Shown here one piece after another: positions 17,830 to 26,724 of a DNA stretch of 64,000 bases (positions are counted from its first letter, which is position 1; each line of letters starts with the position of its first letter). Below the pieces are notes generated by a model, which was not told the DNA's origin, searched no databases, and was given only the letters and a program-made list of their open reading frames with translations. The DNA is from Flavihumibacter profundi (lineage in GTDB: Bacteria; Bacteroidota; Bacteroidia; Chitinophagales; Chitinophagaceae), in the NCBI RefSeq assembly GCF_020076305.1, contig NZ_JAIQXE010000004.1:248001-312000 (forward strand). Direction: 5' to 3'. Position numbers and translations under genes: made by a program.

Positions 17830-19569
17830 ATGCAATACATTCTTCGGTTAAGGCTATTGTTGGCTGTTGTTATTTTGTTTTCCCAATGTACCGGGCGCAA
17901 GGGTTTACCACCTGGTGATCCCAATAATGGCGGCCTCTTTTTGCCTGGCAACTTTGAAGCAGTAATAGTGGCTGACAGTATTGGATCTGCCAGGCACCTG
18001 GCAGTTACGGATAACGGGGATATTTATGTAAAACTCAGAAGTACTTATCCTGAAGGGGGTAATGTTGCCCTTCGGGATGAAGACAATGATGGCAAGGCCG
18101 ATATCATCAAAAAATTTGGCAAATACGTTGATGAAGAGAGTTATGGAACCGCCATGCGCATTTATAATGGTTACATATATTTTAGTTCTGCAAGTACTGT
18201 TTACAGGACTAAACTTACGCCCGGCCAACTGGTTCCTGATGACAATATTGAAGTTGTCCTTACCGATGATTTCCGCCATGACCCGCATGGATACCAGCAT
18301 ATTGCCAAGCCGGTAACCTTCGACGAAAATGGCAATATGTATGTACCCTTCGGAGCACCCTCAGATGTTTGCCAGGTGATGGACAGGATCCCTGAGTCAC
18401 CCGGACAAATGCCTTGTCCTGAGCTGGAAGAACACGGCGGAATCTGGAAATTTGATGCCAATAAACTGAACCAGACCATTAAAGATGGCAAACGATATGC
18501 AACTGGTATAAGGAGTGCTGTTGCCATTCACTGGAACCACAAAGAAAACTGTTTATATATAGTGCAGCATGGCAGGGATGATTTGCACAGGACATGGCCT
18601 GCGAAATATACCCGCTGGCAAAGTGCATTATTGCCTTCGGAAGAATTCCTGCAAATCAGGGAAGGCGCAGATGCCGGATGGCCATATTATTATTATGACC
18701 AGATTCAGCAGAAGAAACTACTAAACCCCGAATATGGCGGCGATGGTAAAACAGAAGCCGACAGCAGCAAATACCTGCTGCCTATGATTGGGTTCCCTGC
18801 CCACTGGGCACCAAATGACTTGTTTTTTTATACAGGCGATCAGTTTCCCGAGCGATATAAAAATGGGGCTTTCATTGCATTCCATGGCTCCACAATTCGC
18901 GGTCCTTATTCCCAGTCCGGTTATTTTGTCGGGTTTGTACCCTTTAAAGACGGGAAGCCTTCGGGACCTTGGGAAGTATTTGCAGATGGGTTTTCAGGTA
19001 TGGATACCATTGTAAATACCAGCGATGCCGCTGGCCGCCCAATGGGGATAGCCATGGGCCCGGATGGATCATTGTATATCAGTGATTCAAAAAGAGGCCG
19101 GATATGGCGCATCATGTATAAAGGCGATAAACAAACATTCGGCGCGGCAGAACTAGCGGCCATGGAAAAACGAAAAATGGTGGCGCATATCAGGACTCCC
19201 GATGAAGTTGCAGACAATCTCGAAAAAGGGGAAATGGCCGGTGGTGAAAAAATATATTCCATGTATTGTATTGCATGCCACCAAAAGGACGGGAAAGGCG
19301 ACAATAGCCGATTCCCGGCATTGGATAGTTCTGATTGGGTAAATGGAGATCCGAAAAGGCTGATCAATGTTTTGCTGAATGGCCTAAATGAACCCATTAA
19401 AGTCAGTGGCCGGACCTTCACCGGGCTTATGCCGAAGCACAGCTTTTTATCAGATACAGACATTGCCCTGGTATTGACTTACATCAGGCAAAACATGAAT
19501 AACAAATCAGGCCCGATTACCGCCGAGGAAGTTGCCAGGGAAAGAAATAAAACATCAGCAAAAAAATAA
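17830..19569 (+). CDS. Sugar-dehydrogenase-like beta-propeller lipoprotein with C-terminal cytochrome c, copy 1
   Basis: A 579-residue lipoprotein. The signal peptide ends in FSQC, so it is probably lipid-anchored. Residues about 40-450 form a six-bladed propeller of the PQQ-dependent sugar/sorbosone dehydrogenase (GDH-B like) type, with repeats such as NGDIYVKLRS, FDENGNMYVPFGAPS, AIHWNHKENCLYIVQHGRDDLH, and PMGIAMGPDGSLYISDSKRGRIWRIMYKG. The last ~110 residues are a cytochrome c domain with CIACH (C480-H484) and a distal Met in LMPKHSF. It would oxidise a sugar or hydroxy compound outside the cytoplasm and pass electrons to its own heme. A close paralogue lies at 23735-25501. PQQ use is not proven. 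Confidence 0.85.
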   Translation: MQYILRLRLLLAVVILFSQCTGRKGLPPGDPNNGGLFLPGNFEAVIVADSIGSARHLAVTDNGDIYVKLRSTYPEGGNVALRDEDNDGKADIIKKFGKYVDEESYGTAMRIYNGYIYFSSASTVYRTKLTPGQLVPDDNIEVVLTDDFRHDPHGYQHIAKPVTFDENGNMYVPFGAPSDVCQVMDRIPESPGQMPCPELEEHGGIWKFDANKLNQTIKDGKRYATGIRSAVAIHWNHKENCLYIVQHGRDDLHRTWPAKYTRWQSALLPSEEFLQIREGADAGWPYYYYDQIQQKKLLNPEYGGDGKTEADSSKYLLPMIGFPAHWAPNDLFFYTGDQFPERYKNGAFIAFHGSTIRGPYSQSGYFVGFVPFKDGKPSGPWEVFADGFSGMDTIVNTSDAAGRPMGIAMGPDGSLYISDSKRGRIWRIMYKGDKQTFGAAELAAMEKRKMVAHIRTPDEVADNLEKGEMAGGEKIYSMYCIACHQKDGKGDNSRFPALDSSDWVNGDPKRLINVLLNGLNEPIKVSGRTFTGLMPKHSFLSDTDIALVLTYIRQNMNNKSGPITAEEVARERNKTSAKK

Positions 19570-19579
19570 AACCGTTCAT

Positions 19580-21181
19580 ATGAAACGTAGAAACTTAATG
19601 AAGGGATTGGGCTTGCTGCCATTAGCAGGTGTAATGGCTCCATTTAAATCAGTTTTTGCAGCACCGGAAACAGGACTCGCTGCAGAACAGAATATTTTTC
19701 AATCCATTGGCGTAGAACCAATAATTAATTGCCGGGGTACATTCACTATTATAGGCGGTTCAATTGAGCGGGTCGAAGTACGTGCAGCAATGGAAGCCGC
19801 CTCAAAGAATTTTGTACAATACGATGAAATGGCAGATGCCATCCATAAAAGGCTCGCGGAAATAACAGGCGCTGAATGGGCCCTGGTTTCTGCGGGATGT
19901 GCTGCCGGATTAAAACATGTAACCGCAGCCTGCGTAACAGGGGGGAACCCGGAAAAACTTATCCGGATCCCTGACCTAACCGGTTTTGATAAAACAGAAG
20001 TAATCATCCCTTCTTCTTCCCGTAACGTATATGATCACGCGATAAGGAATATCGGAGTTCGGGTCATCACAGTAGATAACCTTGATGAAATGGAAAAAGC
20101 GATTAATTCTCATACAGCAATGATCTACCTGATGGCTTTCGACGAAGCCCAAACCGGTAATGAATTTACACTTGCCAATGTATCTAAGATTGCAAAACTC
20201 AAAAATATCCCCGTATTGATTGATGCTGCTGCAGAAGTGCTGACCATTCCAAATGTACACCTGCAGCGTGGCGCTGATATTGTGGCCTATAGCGGCGGTA
20301 AAGCAATCTGCGGTCCACAGTGTGCGGGATTAATAATAGGCAAAAAAGATATATTAATGTCGGCCTGGCAGGCAAGTTCTCCGCACCATGGCCCAGGTCG
20401 CGATAATAAGGTTGGCCGGGAAGAAATGATGGGGATGCTGGCTGCAGTAGAAGCCTGGACCAAACGTGATCATGCTGCTGAATGGAAAACCTGGCTCTCC
20501 TACCTGGCCAACATTTCAAAAAAATTAACCAGTATTCCGGGGGTTACAACTTCAGTATTTGAACCAACGGAATTGTCTAACCGCTCACCTGTATTGAATG
20601 TATTCTGGGATCCGGCAAAATTTAATATTACCGGTGCTGAAATGGCCGAAGTATTGGGAAGAACAAAACCCCGTATTGCAGTTGGCAGTAACGACAAAGA
20701 CGGACAGTCTGCAATTGATATAACAACAGGCCAAATGCAACCAGGTAATGATACCATTGTGGCTAACCGGGTTTATGAAGTACTGCTGCAAAAACGAACA
20801 CCAAAGCCAGCTATGCAGGGTGCATCTTTTAACCTTACGGGCCGCTGGGATGCTACTATCCAATTCTTCAGCAGTACCAGCAGGCACAGTTTATTCCTGG
20901 AACAGGATGGCAATTGGCTGCAGGGTATTCACCAGGGAGATTTTTCAACACGCGAAATAAAAGGCAGCCTTGAAGGTGATGCCATCAAATTGAAAAGTGT
21001 GGTGCGTCAACCAGCTGATTTTGTAACCTTCATTTTTACCGGCAAAGCATCTGCTGATAAGATTACCGGTGATATTTATATGGGAGAATACCGGACTGCG
21101 ACTTTCACAGCAGTAAGGATAAATAAAAAACCACCTCACGAACAGATCATGGTTCCGGGTGGACCACCATTGGCTACATAA
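19580..21181 (+). CDS. SelA-like PLP enzyme, Tat-exported, with extra C-terminal beta domain (paralogue 2)
   Basis: A 533-residue protein. I start at ATG 19580 (MKRRNLMKGLGLLPLAG), a Tat signal, rather than 19532, which would overlap the upstream gene. Residues about 40-410 are the SelA-like PLP fold, with INCRGTFTIIGGS, ALVSAGCAAGLKH, LIDAAAEVLTIP and the PLP lysine in SGGKAICGPQCAG (K241). It differs clearly from paralogues 1 and 3: CRGTF instead of AAGTY/AAGNY, DEMADAIHKRLAEITG instead of ..QDKVG. After about residue 425 follows a roughly 100-residue beta-rich domain (FNLTGRWDATIQFF, LEQDGNWLQGIHQGDF, SADKITGDIYMGEY) that the other two lack. Such domains recur at the end of secreted Bacteroidota proteins and may bind ligand. 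The reaction is probably a lyase step on a related substrate. Confidence 0.85.
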   Translation: MKRRNLMKGLGLLPLAGVMAPFKSVFAAPETGLAAEQNIFQSIGVEPIINCRGTFTIIGGSIERVEVRAAMEAASKNFVQYDEMADAIHKRLAEITGAEWALVSAGCAAGLKHVTAACVTGGNPEKLIRIPDLTGFDKTEVIIPSSSRNVYDHAIRNIGVRVITVDNLDEMEKAINSHTAMIYLMAFDEAQTGNEFTLANVSKIAKLKNIPVLIDAAAEVLTIPNVHLQRGADIVAYSGGKAICGPQCAGLIIGKKDILMSAWQASSPHHGPGRDNKVGREEMMGMLAAVEAWTKRDHAAEWKTWLSYLANISKKLTSIPGVTTSVFEPTELSNRSPVLNVFWDPAKFNITGAEMAEVLGRTKPRIAVGSNDKDGQSAIDITTGQMQPGNDTIVANRVYEVLLQKRTPKPAMQGASFNLTGRWDATIQFFSSTSRHSLFLEQDGNWLQGIHQGDFSTREIKGSLEGDAIKLKSVVRQPADFVTFIFTGKASADKITGDIYMGEYRTATFTAVRINKKPPHEQIMVPGGPPLAT

Positions 21182-21190
21182 ATAAATATT

Positions 21191-22468
21191 ATGAAACTGC
21201 TGAATACGATTGGGCATTTGCTGCTCATCTGTTTTGTTTGGGTGTTGGGTACTGAACCTGTTCATGCGCAGCAATTTGATCTGCTGCTAAAGGGCGGCCA
21301 TGTCATCAGCGCCAAGAATAAGCTTGATACAAAAATGGATGTTGCGGTTACCGGCGGCAAAATCGCATTGGTTGAAAAAGACATTGACGTTAAAAAAGCA
21401 AAGCAGGTAATTGATGTTTCAGGCATGTATGTTACGCCGGGTATTATTGACATGCACGTGCATGTGTTCAACGGAACCGATGTAGACTCGTATATAGCAA
21501 ATGGATTGACCAGTTTACCGCCGGATGGTTTTACTTTTCGTGCCGGCGTAACAACTGTTGTGGATGCTGGATCATCTGGCTGGAGAAATTTCAGGCAGTT
21601 TAAAAAACAGACCATCGATAAAGCCGAAACCCGTGTGCTGGCCTTTCTGAATATTGTCGGAACAGGCATGTATGGCAGGTTTGAAGAACAGGATACCAGT
21701 GATATGAACCCGCAGCAAGCGGCTTATATGATCAAAAAACTTTACCCTAAAATCATCGTTGGAATTAAAGCTGCTCACTATTGGGGCGGTTTTACGCAGG
21801 TTGATAAGGCTGTAGAGGCCGGCAACCTGGCAAATGTTCCGGTGATGGTTGATTTTGGTGAACATGATCCTCCTAATTCAATTGAATCACTCTTCATGCA
21901 ACACCTGAGACCAGGTGATATATTCACACATACATTTTCTTATGGCCCTAAAGGGCGGGAAACCGTTGTTGATGAAAACGGGAAAGTAAAGCCCTTTATT
22001 TTTAAAGCACAGGAAAGAGGGATCATTTTTGATGTTGGCCATGGCGGCGGTGCATTTTCCTGGAGACAGGCTGTACCGGCTGCCCGGCAAGGATTCTGGC
22101 CTAACGTGATCAGTACCGACCTTCATGCAGAAAGTATGAATGGAGGCATGAAAGACCTCAGTAACGTGATGTCAAAATTTTTAGCCTTGGGTATGCCGCT
22201 GAAGGATGTTATACTCAGGACCACCTGGAACCCGGCACAGGTAATAAAGCGGGAGGATTTGGGTAATCTCGATACTGGTTCAGATGCAGACATTGCCGTA
22301 TTCAGCCTAAGGCAAGGAAATTTCGGATTTCTCGATATCCGCAAAACTACATTCAAAGGAACCCAAAAACTGGAAGCAGAATTAACCATCCGTGCAGGTA
22401 AAATAGTCTGGGACCTAAATGGCATCAGCGCACCTGGCTGGGAAGAGGAACTGAAGAATAATAAATGA
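21191..22468 (+). CDS. Amidohydrolase of the cog3964 deacetylase group, exported, copy 1
   Basis: A 425-residue amidohydrolase-superfamily enzyme with a signal peptide ending VHAQQ. Related to EF_0837/Atu3266, which are encoded next to SelA-like genes in other bacteria and are mis-annotated as dihydroorotases; the tested member removes acetyl groups from small hydroxy acids. Metal-site segments: DMHVHVF (HxH), IVGIKAAHY (bridging carbamylated Lys), DIFTHTF, and STDLHAES (Asp). At the strand-5 position, where relatives have MVH, this protein reads MVDFGEHDPP. It lies 9 bases after SelA-like paralogue 2 and overlaps copy 2 by 4 bases (ATGA). A role in removing an N-acyl group before the PLP step is an inference. 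Confidence 0.85.
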   Translation: MKLLNTIGHLLLICFVWVLGTEPVHAQQFDLLLKGGHVISAKNKLDTKMDVAVTGGKIALVEKDIDVKKAKQVIDVSGMYVTPGIIDMHVHVFNGTDVDSYIANGLTSLPPDGFTFRAGVTTVVDAGSSGWRNFRQFKKQTIDKAETRVLAFLNIVGTGMYGRFEEQDTSDMNPQQAAYMIKKLYPKIIVGIKAAHYWGGFTQVDKAVEAGNLANVPVMVDFGEHDPPNSIESLFMQHLRPGDIFTHTFSYGPKGRETVVDENGKVKPFIFKAQERGIIFDVGHGGGAFSWRQAVPAARQGFWPNVISTDLHAESMNGGMKDLSNVMSKFLALGMPLKDVILRTTWNPAQVIKREDLGNLDTGSDADIAVFSLRQGNFGFLDIRKTTFKGTQKLEAELTIRAGKIVWDLNGISAPGWEEELKNNK

Positions 22469-23745
22469 TAAAAAGGCAAGCATATTATCCCCCTGGTACC
22501 GTCCTGAAATGGATACCCCGCGAACTTTTTTTGTTGCTTGTGGGGGCATTGATGAACATGTTGTGTTTCGCACAACCTTATGACCTGCTGATTAAAAATG
22601 CCCATATGATTGATCCGAAAAATCATATCAATGGCAAAATGGACCTGGCTGTCACAAATGGAATGATTTCAAAAGTAGCGAAGGAAATACCGGCTATGCA
22701 ATCAAAAAAGACTATCGATGCAGGTGGCCTCTATATTGTACCAGGATTGATTGACATGCACACCCATGTATTCGTTGGCCCGGAACCTGAAAAATTTGCC
22801 GATGGCCAGTACAGTGTTTCGCCTGATGATTTCAGTTTCCGAAGTGGCGTAACTACTGTGGTTGATGCCGGTACCTCTGGCTGGCATAATTTCCCCCAGT
22901 TCAAAGGCCAGGTGATCGATCATATGAAAACAAGGGTACTGGCTTTCCTGAACATCAACGCGAACGGACTCAGCGGAAAGCCTGATGAAGAAGATGTAAC
23001 CAAAATGATTGTTGATTCTGCAGTACAGATGCAGAAAAAATTTCCAGGCATCATTGTAGGAATAAAAATCGGTCACTATGAAGGCAGCGATTGGACACCG
23101 TTTGACCGTGCCCTGGAAGCAGCTGCTATTACACATACACCGCTTTTTGTTGAGTGTCATTTACCAAAATATAGTTTACAGGACCAGTTGCATAAAATGC
23201 GGCCAGGTGATATTATCACGCATAGCTATGAACAAATCCCGGAAAGGATGGCCGTGGTTGATGAAGCCGGAAAGCTGCGACCCTTTGTACTTGAGGCTAA
23301 ACAAAAAGGTATTCTTTTCGACCTCGGGCATGGCGGCGCGGGTTTCTGGTTCAGCCAGGCAATACCTGCTTTTAAACAGGGACTGGCACCCAATTCCTTT
23401 GGAAGTGACCTGCACCGTTTTAGTATGAATGCCGGCATGAAAAGCATGACCAACATCATGTCAAAATATATGGCCATTGGTATGCCACTGGAAGATGCTA
23501 TTGTAAGGGCAACCTGGAATCCGGCATTATCTATCCATAGGCCAGACCTTGGAAACCTTAGCGAAGGTACTGTGGCAGACATCACCCTATTACGTGTTTT
23601 GAATGGCAGATTCGGTTACATGGACGCTGGTGGTTATAAACTGGAAGGCAATCAAAAACTGGAAGCTGAATTAACCATTCGCGCAGGAAAAATAGAATGG
23701 GACCTGAATGGGTTAGCTGCCCGGGAAATATACCATGAAAAATAA
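22465..23745 (+). CDS. Amidohydrolase of the cog3964 deacetylase group, exported, copy 2
   Basis: A 426-residue paralogue of the preceding gene. The N-terminus is longer, with MIKRQAYYPP before the hydrophobic core LFLLLVGALMNMLCFAQP; an internal Met before the core could be the true start, but the ATGA overlap at 22465 favours coupling. Segments: DMHTHVF, IVGIKIGHYEG (Lys), DIITHSYEQ, GSDLHRFS, and DLGHGGAGFWF. At strand 5 it reads LFVECHLPKYS, different from the two other copies, so its pocket probably fits a different acyl compound. It ends 11 bases inside the next gene, the second dehydrogenase-cytochrome. Confidence 0.83.
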   Translation: MIKRQAYYPPGTVLKWIPRELFLLLVGALMNMLCFAQPYDLLIKNAHMIDPKNHINGKMDLAVTNGMISKVAKEIPAMQSKKTIDAGGLYIVPGLIDMHTHVFVGPEPEKFADGQYSVSPDDFSFRSGVTTVVDAGTSGWHNFPQFKGQVIDHMKTRVLAFLNINANGLSGKPDEEDVTKMIVDSAVQMQKKFPGIIVGIKIGHYEGSDWTPFDRALEAAAITHTPLFVECHLPKYSLQDQLHKMRPGDIITHSYEQIPERMAVVDEAGKLRPFVLEAKQKGILFDLGHGGAGFWFSQAIPAFKQGLAPNSFGSDLHRFSMNAGMKSMTNIMSKYMAIGMPLEDAIVRATWNPALSIHRPDLGNLSEGTVADITLLRVLNGRFGYMDAGGYKLEGNQKLEAELTIRAGKIEWDLNGLAAREIYHEK

Positions 23746-25501
23746 AAGGCAAATAACAACTTTCAATCTGTGCAGTTTTGCATTGTTCCTGCTTTCAATG
23801 GCATTTACACAATGCAAGCAGGAAAGCGGTTTACCAAAAGGGGACCCGGATAATGGAGGACTGTCTTTACCCGGACACTTTGAAGCTGTTGTTGTTGTTG
23901 ACAGCATTGGCCCGGCACGCCATATTGCGGTAAATAGTAACGGCGATATTTATGTTAAACTTCGTTCCGTAAAGCTGGGCAACGGCGGCAACGTTGCACT
24001 CAGGGATATTGACCATGATGGAAAAGCTGATTCCATAGTGAATTTTGGCATTTATGATACTGATGGCAGCCTGGCTAATTGCATGCGCATTCATAATGGC
24101 TATTTATATTTTGGTTCTGAACTGGTGATCTACAGGCAAAAATTAAAGTCCGGGCAACTTGTTCCGGATAGTAAGATGGAAGTGGTTTTCACCGACGACC
24201 ATAAACATGGCGTTCATTGGCATATTACCAAACCCATTGCCTTTGACGATAAAGGCCACCTGTATATCCCTTTCGGTGCGCCATCAAACGCATGCCAGGA
24301 CCTGATCAGGACGCCGGGTGGTACGCCGGGCATTGCCGGCCTGGACCCTTGCCCGGAGTTGGAACAACATGGTGGCATCTGGCAGTTTGATGCGAACAAA
24401 ACAGGACTAACACAGAAGGACGGCCGAAAATTTGCCACCGGCTTAAGAAGCATCGTTGCGATGGATTGGAACAGGGATGATAAAAACTTATATACCGTAA
24501 TGCATGGAAGAGACGACCTGCATCTGCTATGGCCAGATAAATACACGCCATGGCAAAGTGCTGTACTTCCTTCAGAGGAATTCTTACGCGTAAAAGATGG
24601 TGATAATTTTGGATGGCCTTATAGCTATTACGACCAGATGCAGGAAAAAAACATACTGGCGCCTGAATATGGCGGAGACGGAAAAATCCCTGCAAGAGAT
24701 AGCAGCGTACAAAAACCCCTTATTGGATTTCCAGCGCATTGGGCACCTAACGACCTTTTATTTTATGAAGGGGACCAGTTCCCTGAACGGTACAAACATG
24801 GTGCTTTCATCGCGTTCCATGGCTCTACAAACAGAACACCTTACCCACAGGCCGGCTATTTTATTTGTTTTGTGCCTTTTAATAATGGGGCGCCTTCAGG
24901 CCCATGGGAAGTATTTGCAGATGGATTTGCCGGTATCGATACCATCGTAAATGTAAGTGATGCGAAATTCAGGCCAATGGGACTAGCCATGGGGCCTGAT
25001 GGCTCCTTGTATGTAACGGATTCAAGAGTTGGTAAAATCTGGCGTATTATGTACAAGGGCGATAAAAAAGATTTCGGCCCCGGGCAACTGGTGGCGATGG
25101 AAAAACGAAAAGAAAATCCGAATATCCGCACACCTGATGAAATAAAAGATAACCTTTTTAAAGAAAAGGGATTGCCCGGATCCCAGGTATATAATTTTTA
25201 TTGCCAATCCTGTCACCAGCATAACGGGAAAGGTGATGGAAGCCGTTTTCCACCGCTCGAAAATTCAGATTGGGTAACCGGTAATAAAGGCAGGCTCATC
25301 AGCGTGCTACTAAATGGATTGAACCAACCAATCGTTGTAAATGGCAAAACCTATAATAGCCTGATGCCACAGCATAGTTTTCTGAAAGACAATGAAATTG
25401 CTCAGGTGCTGACTTATATAAAAAAACATTTTAACCAGTCAAAAGATTCGGTTTCTGCAGAGGAAGTAAAAACGGTTAGAATAAAAACAAGTAAACAATA
25501 A
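23735..25501 (+). CDS. Sugar-dehydrogenase-like beta-propeller lipoprotein with C-terminal cytochrome c, copy 2
   Basis: A 588-residue close paralogue of the gene at 17830. The signal peptide ends in the lipobox-like AFTQC. The propeller part contains NGDIYVKLRSV, FDDKGHLYIPFGAPS, AMDWNRDDKNLYTVMHGRDDLH and MGLAMGPDGSLYVTDSRVGKIWRIMYKG. The C-terminal cytochrome c domain has CQSCH (C490-H494) and LMPQHSF. Start at 23735 overlaps the amidohydrolase end by 11 bases. Two copies in one operon suggest either two substrates or two electron partners. The order dehydrogenase, SelA-like, amidohydrolase occurs in both halves of the operon, which points to a block duplication. Confidence 0.85.
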   Translation: MKNKRQITTFNLCSFALFLLSMAFTQCKQESGLPKGDPDNGGLSLPGHFEAVVVVDSIGPARHIAVNSNGDIYVKLRSVKLGNGGNVALRDIDHDGKADSIVNFGIYDTDGSLANCMRIHNGYLYFGSELVIYRQKLKSGQLVPDSKMEVVFTDDHKHGVHWHITKPIAFDDKGHLYIPFGAPSNACQDLIRTPGGTPGIAGLDPCPELEQHGGIWQFDANKTGLTQKDGRKFATGLRSIVAMDWNRDDKNLYTVMHGRDDLHLLWPDKYTPWQSAVLPSEEFLRVKDGDNFGWPYSYYDQMQEKNILAPEYGGDGKIPARDSSVQKPLIGFPAHWAPNDLLFYEGDQFPERYKHGAFIAFHGSTNRTPYPQAGYFICFVPFNNGAPSGPWEVFADGFAGIDTIVNVSDAKFRPMGLAMGPDGSLYVTDSRVGKIWRIMYKGDKKDFGPGQLVAMEKRKENPNIRTPDEIKDNLFKEKGLPGSQVYNFYCQSCHQHNGKGDGSRFPPLENSDWVTGNKGRLISVLLNGLNQPIVVNGKTYNSLMPQHSFLKDNEIAQVLTYIKKHFNQSKDSVSAEEVKTVRIKTSKQ

Positions 25502-25512
25502 ATTACAACAAT

Positions 25513-26724
25513 ATGAAGCGTAGAGATATCCTTAAAACAATTTCGATGCTGCCACTGGCAGGAAGCCTTGCTCCCATTTCCAGCGTCTTTGCTGCACCAA
25601 AACCGAAAAGAAATGTATTTACTGAACTTGGCTTACGCACATTCATCAACGCAGCCGGCAACTATACGGCCATGTCGGCTTCATTAATGCCGCCTGAAGT
25701 GATGGAAGCCATTAACCAAAGTGCAACAGAATATGTAATGCTGGAAGAGGTGCAGGATAAAGTAGGTGCAAAAATTGCGGCCATGTGCCACGCGGAGGCT
25801 GCTATGGTTACAGCTGGTTGCTGGTCGGCCATTGTATTGGGAACTGCCGGTGTGATTACTGGTAAAGACCCTGATAAAATAAAAAAACTGCCAAATCTTT
25901 CAGGCTCCGGAATGAAGTCAGAAGTGATCATCCAGAAAGCACATATGGTAGGTTATGAACATTCTGTTACGAATACAGGCGCAACAATAATTGCCGTGGA
26001 AACAGCAGCAGAAGCGGAAAATGCCATTACCGAAAATACGGCTATGATGTGGTTCCTGAACAGGGAAGCGCCATCTGGTAAAATAACCCACGAAGCATGG
26101 TTGCAAATTGCCAGGAAACATAATATTCCCACTATGATTGACCTGGCTGCAGATGTGCCTCCTGTCGAAAATTTATGGAAGTATAATGATATGGGCTTCG
26201 ACCTCGTGGCCATTTCCGGCGGTAAAGCCATGTGCGGCCCTCAGAGTACGGGTATCCTGATGGGCAAAAAAGAACTGATCGCTGCCGCCAGGCTAAATGG
26301 TCCGCCAAACGGCGGAAATATTGGCCGCGGTATGAAAGTTAATAAAGAGGAAATTATTGGGATGTATGTGGCCATGGATGCTTACATCAAAAGGGATCAC
26401 CAGAAAGAATGGAAAATGTGGGAAGACAAAATTGCCTATATAGACAATTCCATCAAAAAAATACCTGGCGTTACCACAGAAATTGTTATTCCGCCTGTTG
26501 CCAACCATAACCCTTCGCTGATGATCGCCTGGGATAGCCAAAAAATCAGGCTGACAAAGGAAAGCCTTGGTGAAAAACTGCGTAAGGGCACACCTTCCAT
26601 CGAAACTATATCCTGGGAAAAAGACAATAGCATCAGGATCACTGTATTTATGCTGAAACCCGGACAGGAGAAAATTGTTGCCAGCAGGATTAAAGAAGAA
26701 TTATTAAAAAATTCAGCCTCATGA
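25513..26724 (+). CDS. SelA-like PLP enzyme, Tat-exported, paralogue 3
   Basis: A 403-residue PLP enzyme with the Tat signal MKRRDILKTISMLPLAG. The sequence follows paralogue 1 nearly throughout: FINAAGNYTAMSASLM, EEVQDKVGAKIAAM, MKSEVIIQKAHMVGYEHSVTN, MIDLAADVPPVENLWKYNDMGFDL split around the turn, PLP lysine in SGGKAMCGPQSTG (K238), and NIGRGMKVNKEEIIGMYVAMD. It lacks the C-terminal beta domain of paralogue 2. It overlaps the next amidohydrolase by 4 bases. As with paralogue 1, a dehydratase/deaminase reaction on a 2-amino-aldonic acid is the best guess from family members such as DgaE. Confidence 0.85.
   Translation: MKRRDILKTISMLPLAGSLAPISSVFAAPKPKRNVFTELGLRTFINAAGNYTAMSASLMPPEVMEAINQSATEYVMLEEVQDKVGAKIAAMCHAEAAMVTAGCWSAIVLGTAGVITGKDPDKIKKLPNLSGSGMKSEVIIQKAHMVGYEHSVTNTGATIIAVETAAEAENAITENTAMMWFLNREAPSGKITHEAWLQIARKHNIPTMIDLAADVPPVENLWKYNDMGFDLVAISGGKAMCGPQSTGILMGKKELIAAARLNGPPNGGNIGRGMKVNKEEIIGMYVAMDAYIKRDHQKEWKMWEDKIAYIDNSIKKIPGVTTEIVIPPVANHNPSLMIAWDSQKIRLTKESLGEKLRKGTPSIETISWEKDNSIRITVFMLKPGQEKIVASRIKEELLKNSAS

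Noticed and set aside
16585-26724. Selenocysteine synthase (SelA) as the function of the three PLP genes
   Set aside because: They have export signals, occur in three copies in a sugar-type operon, and no selB, selD or tRNA-Sec is seen.
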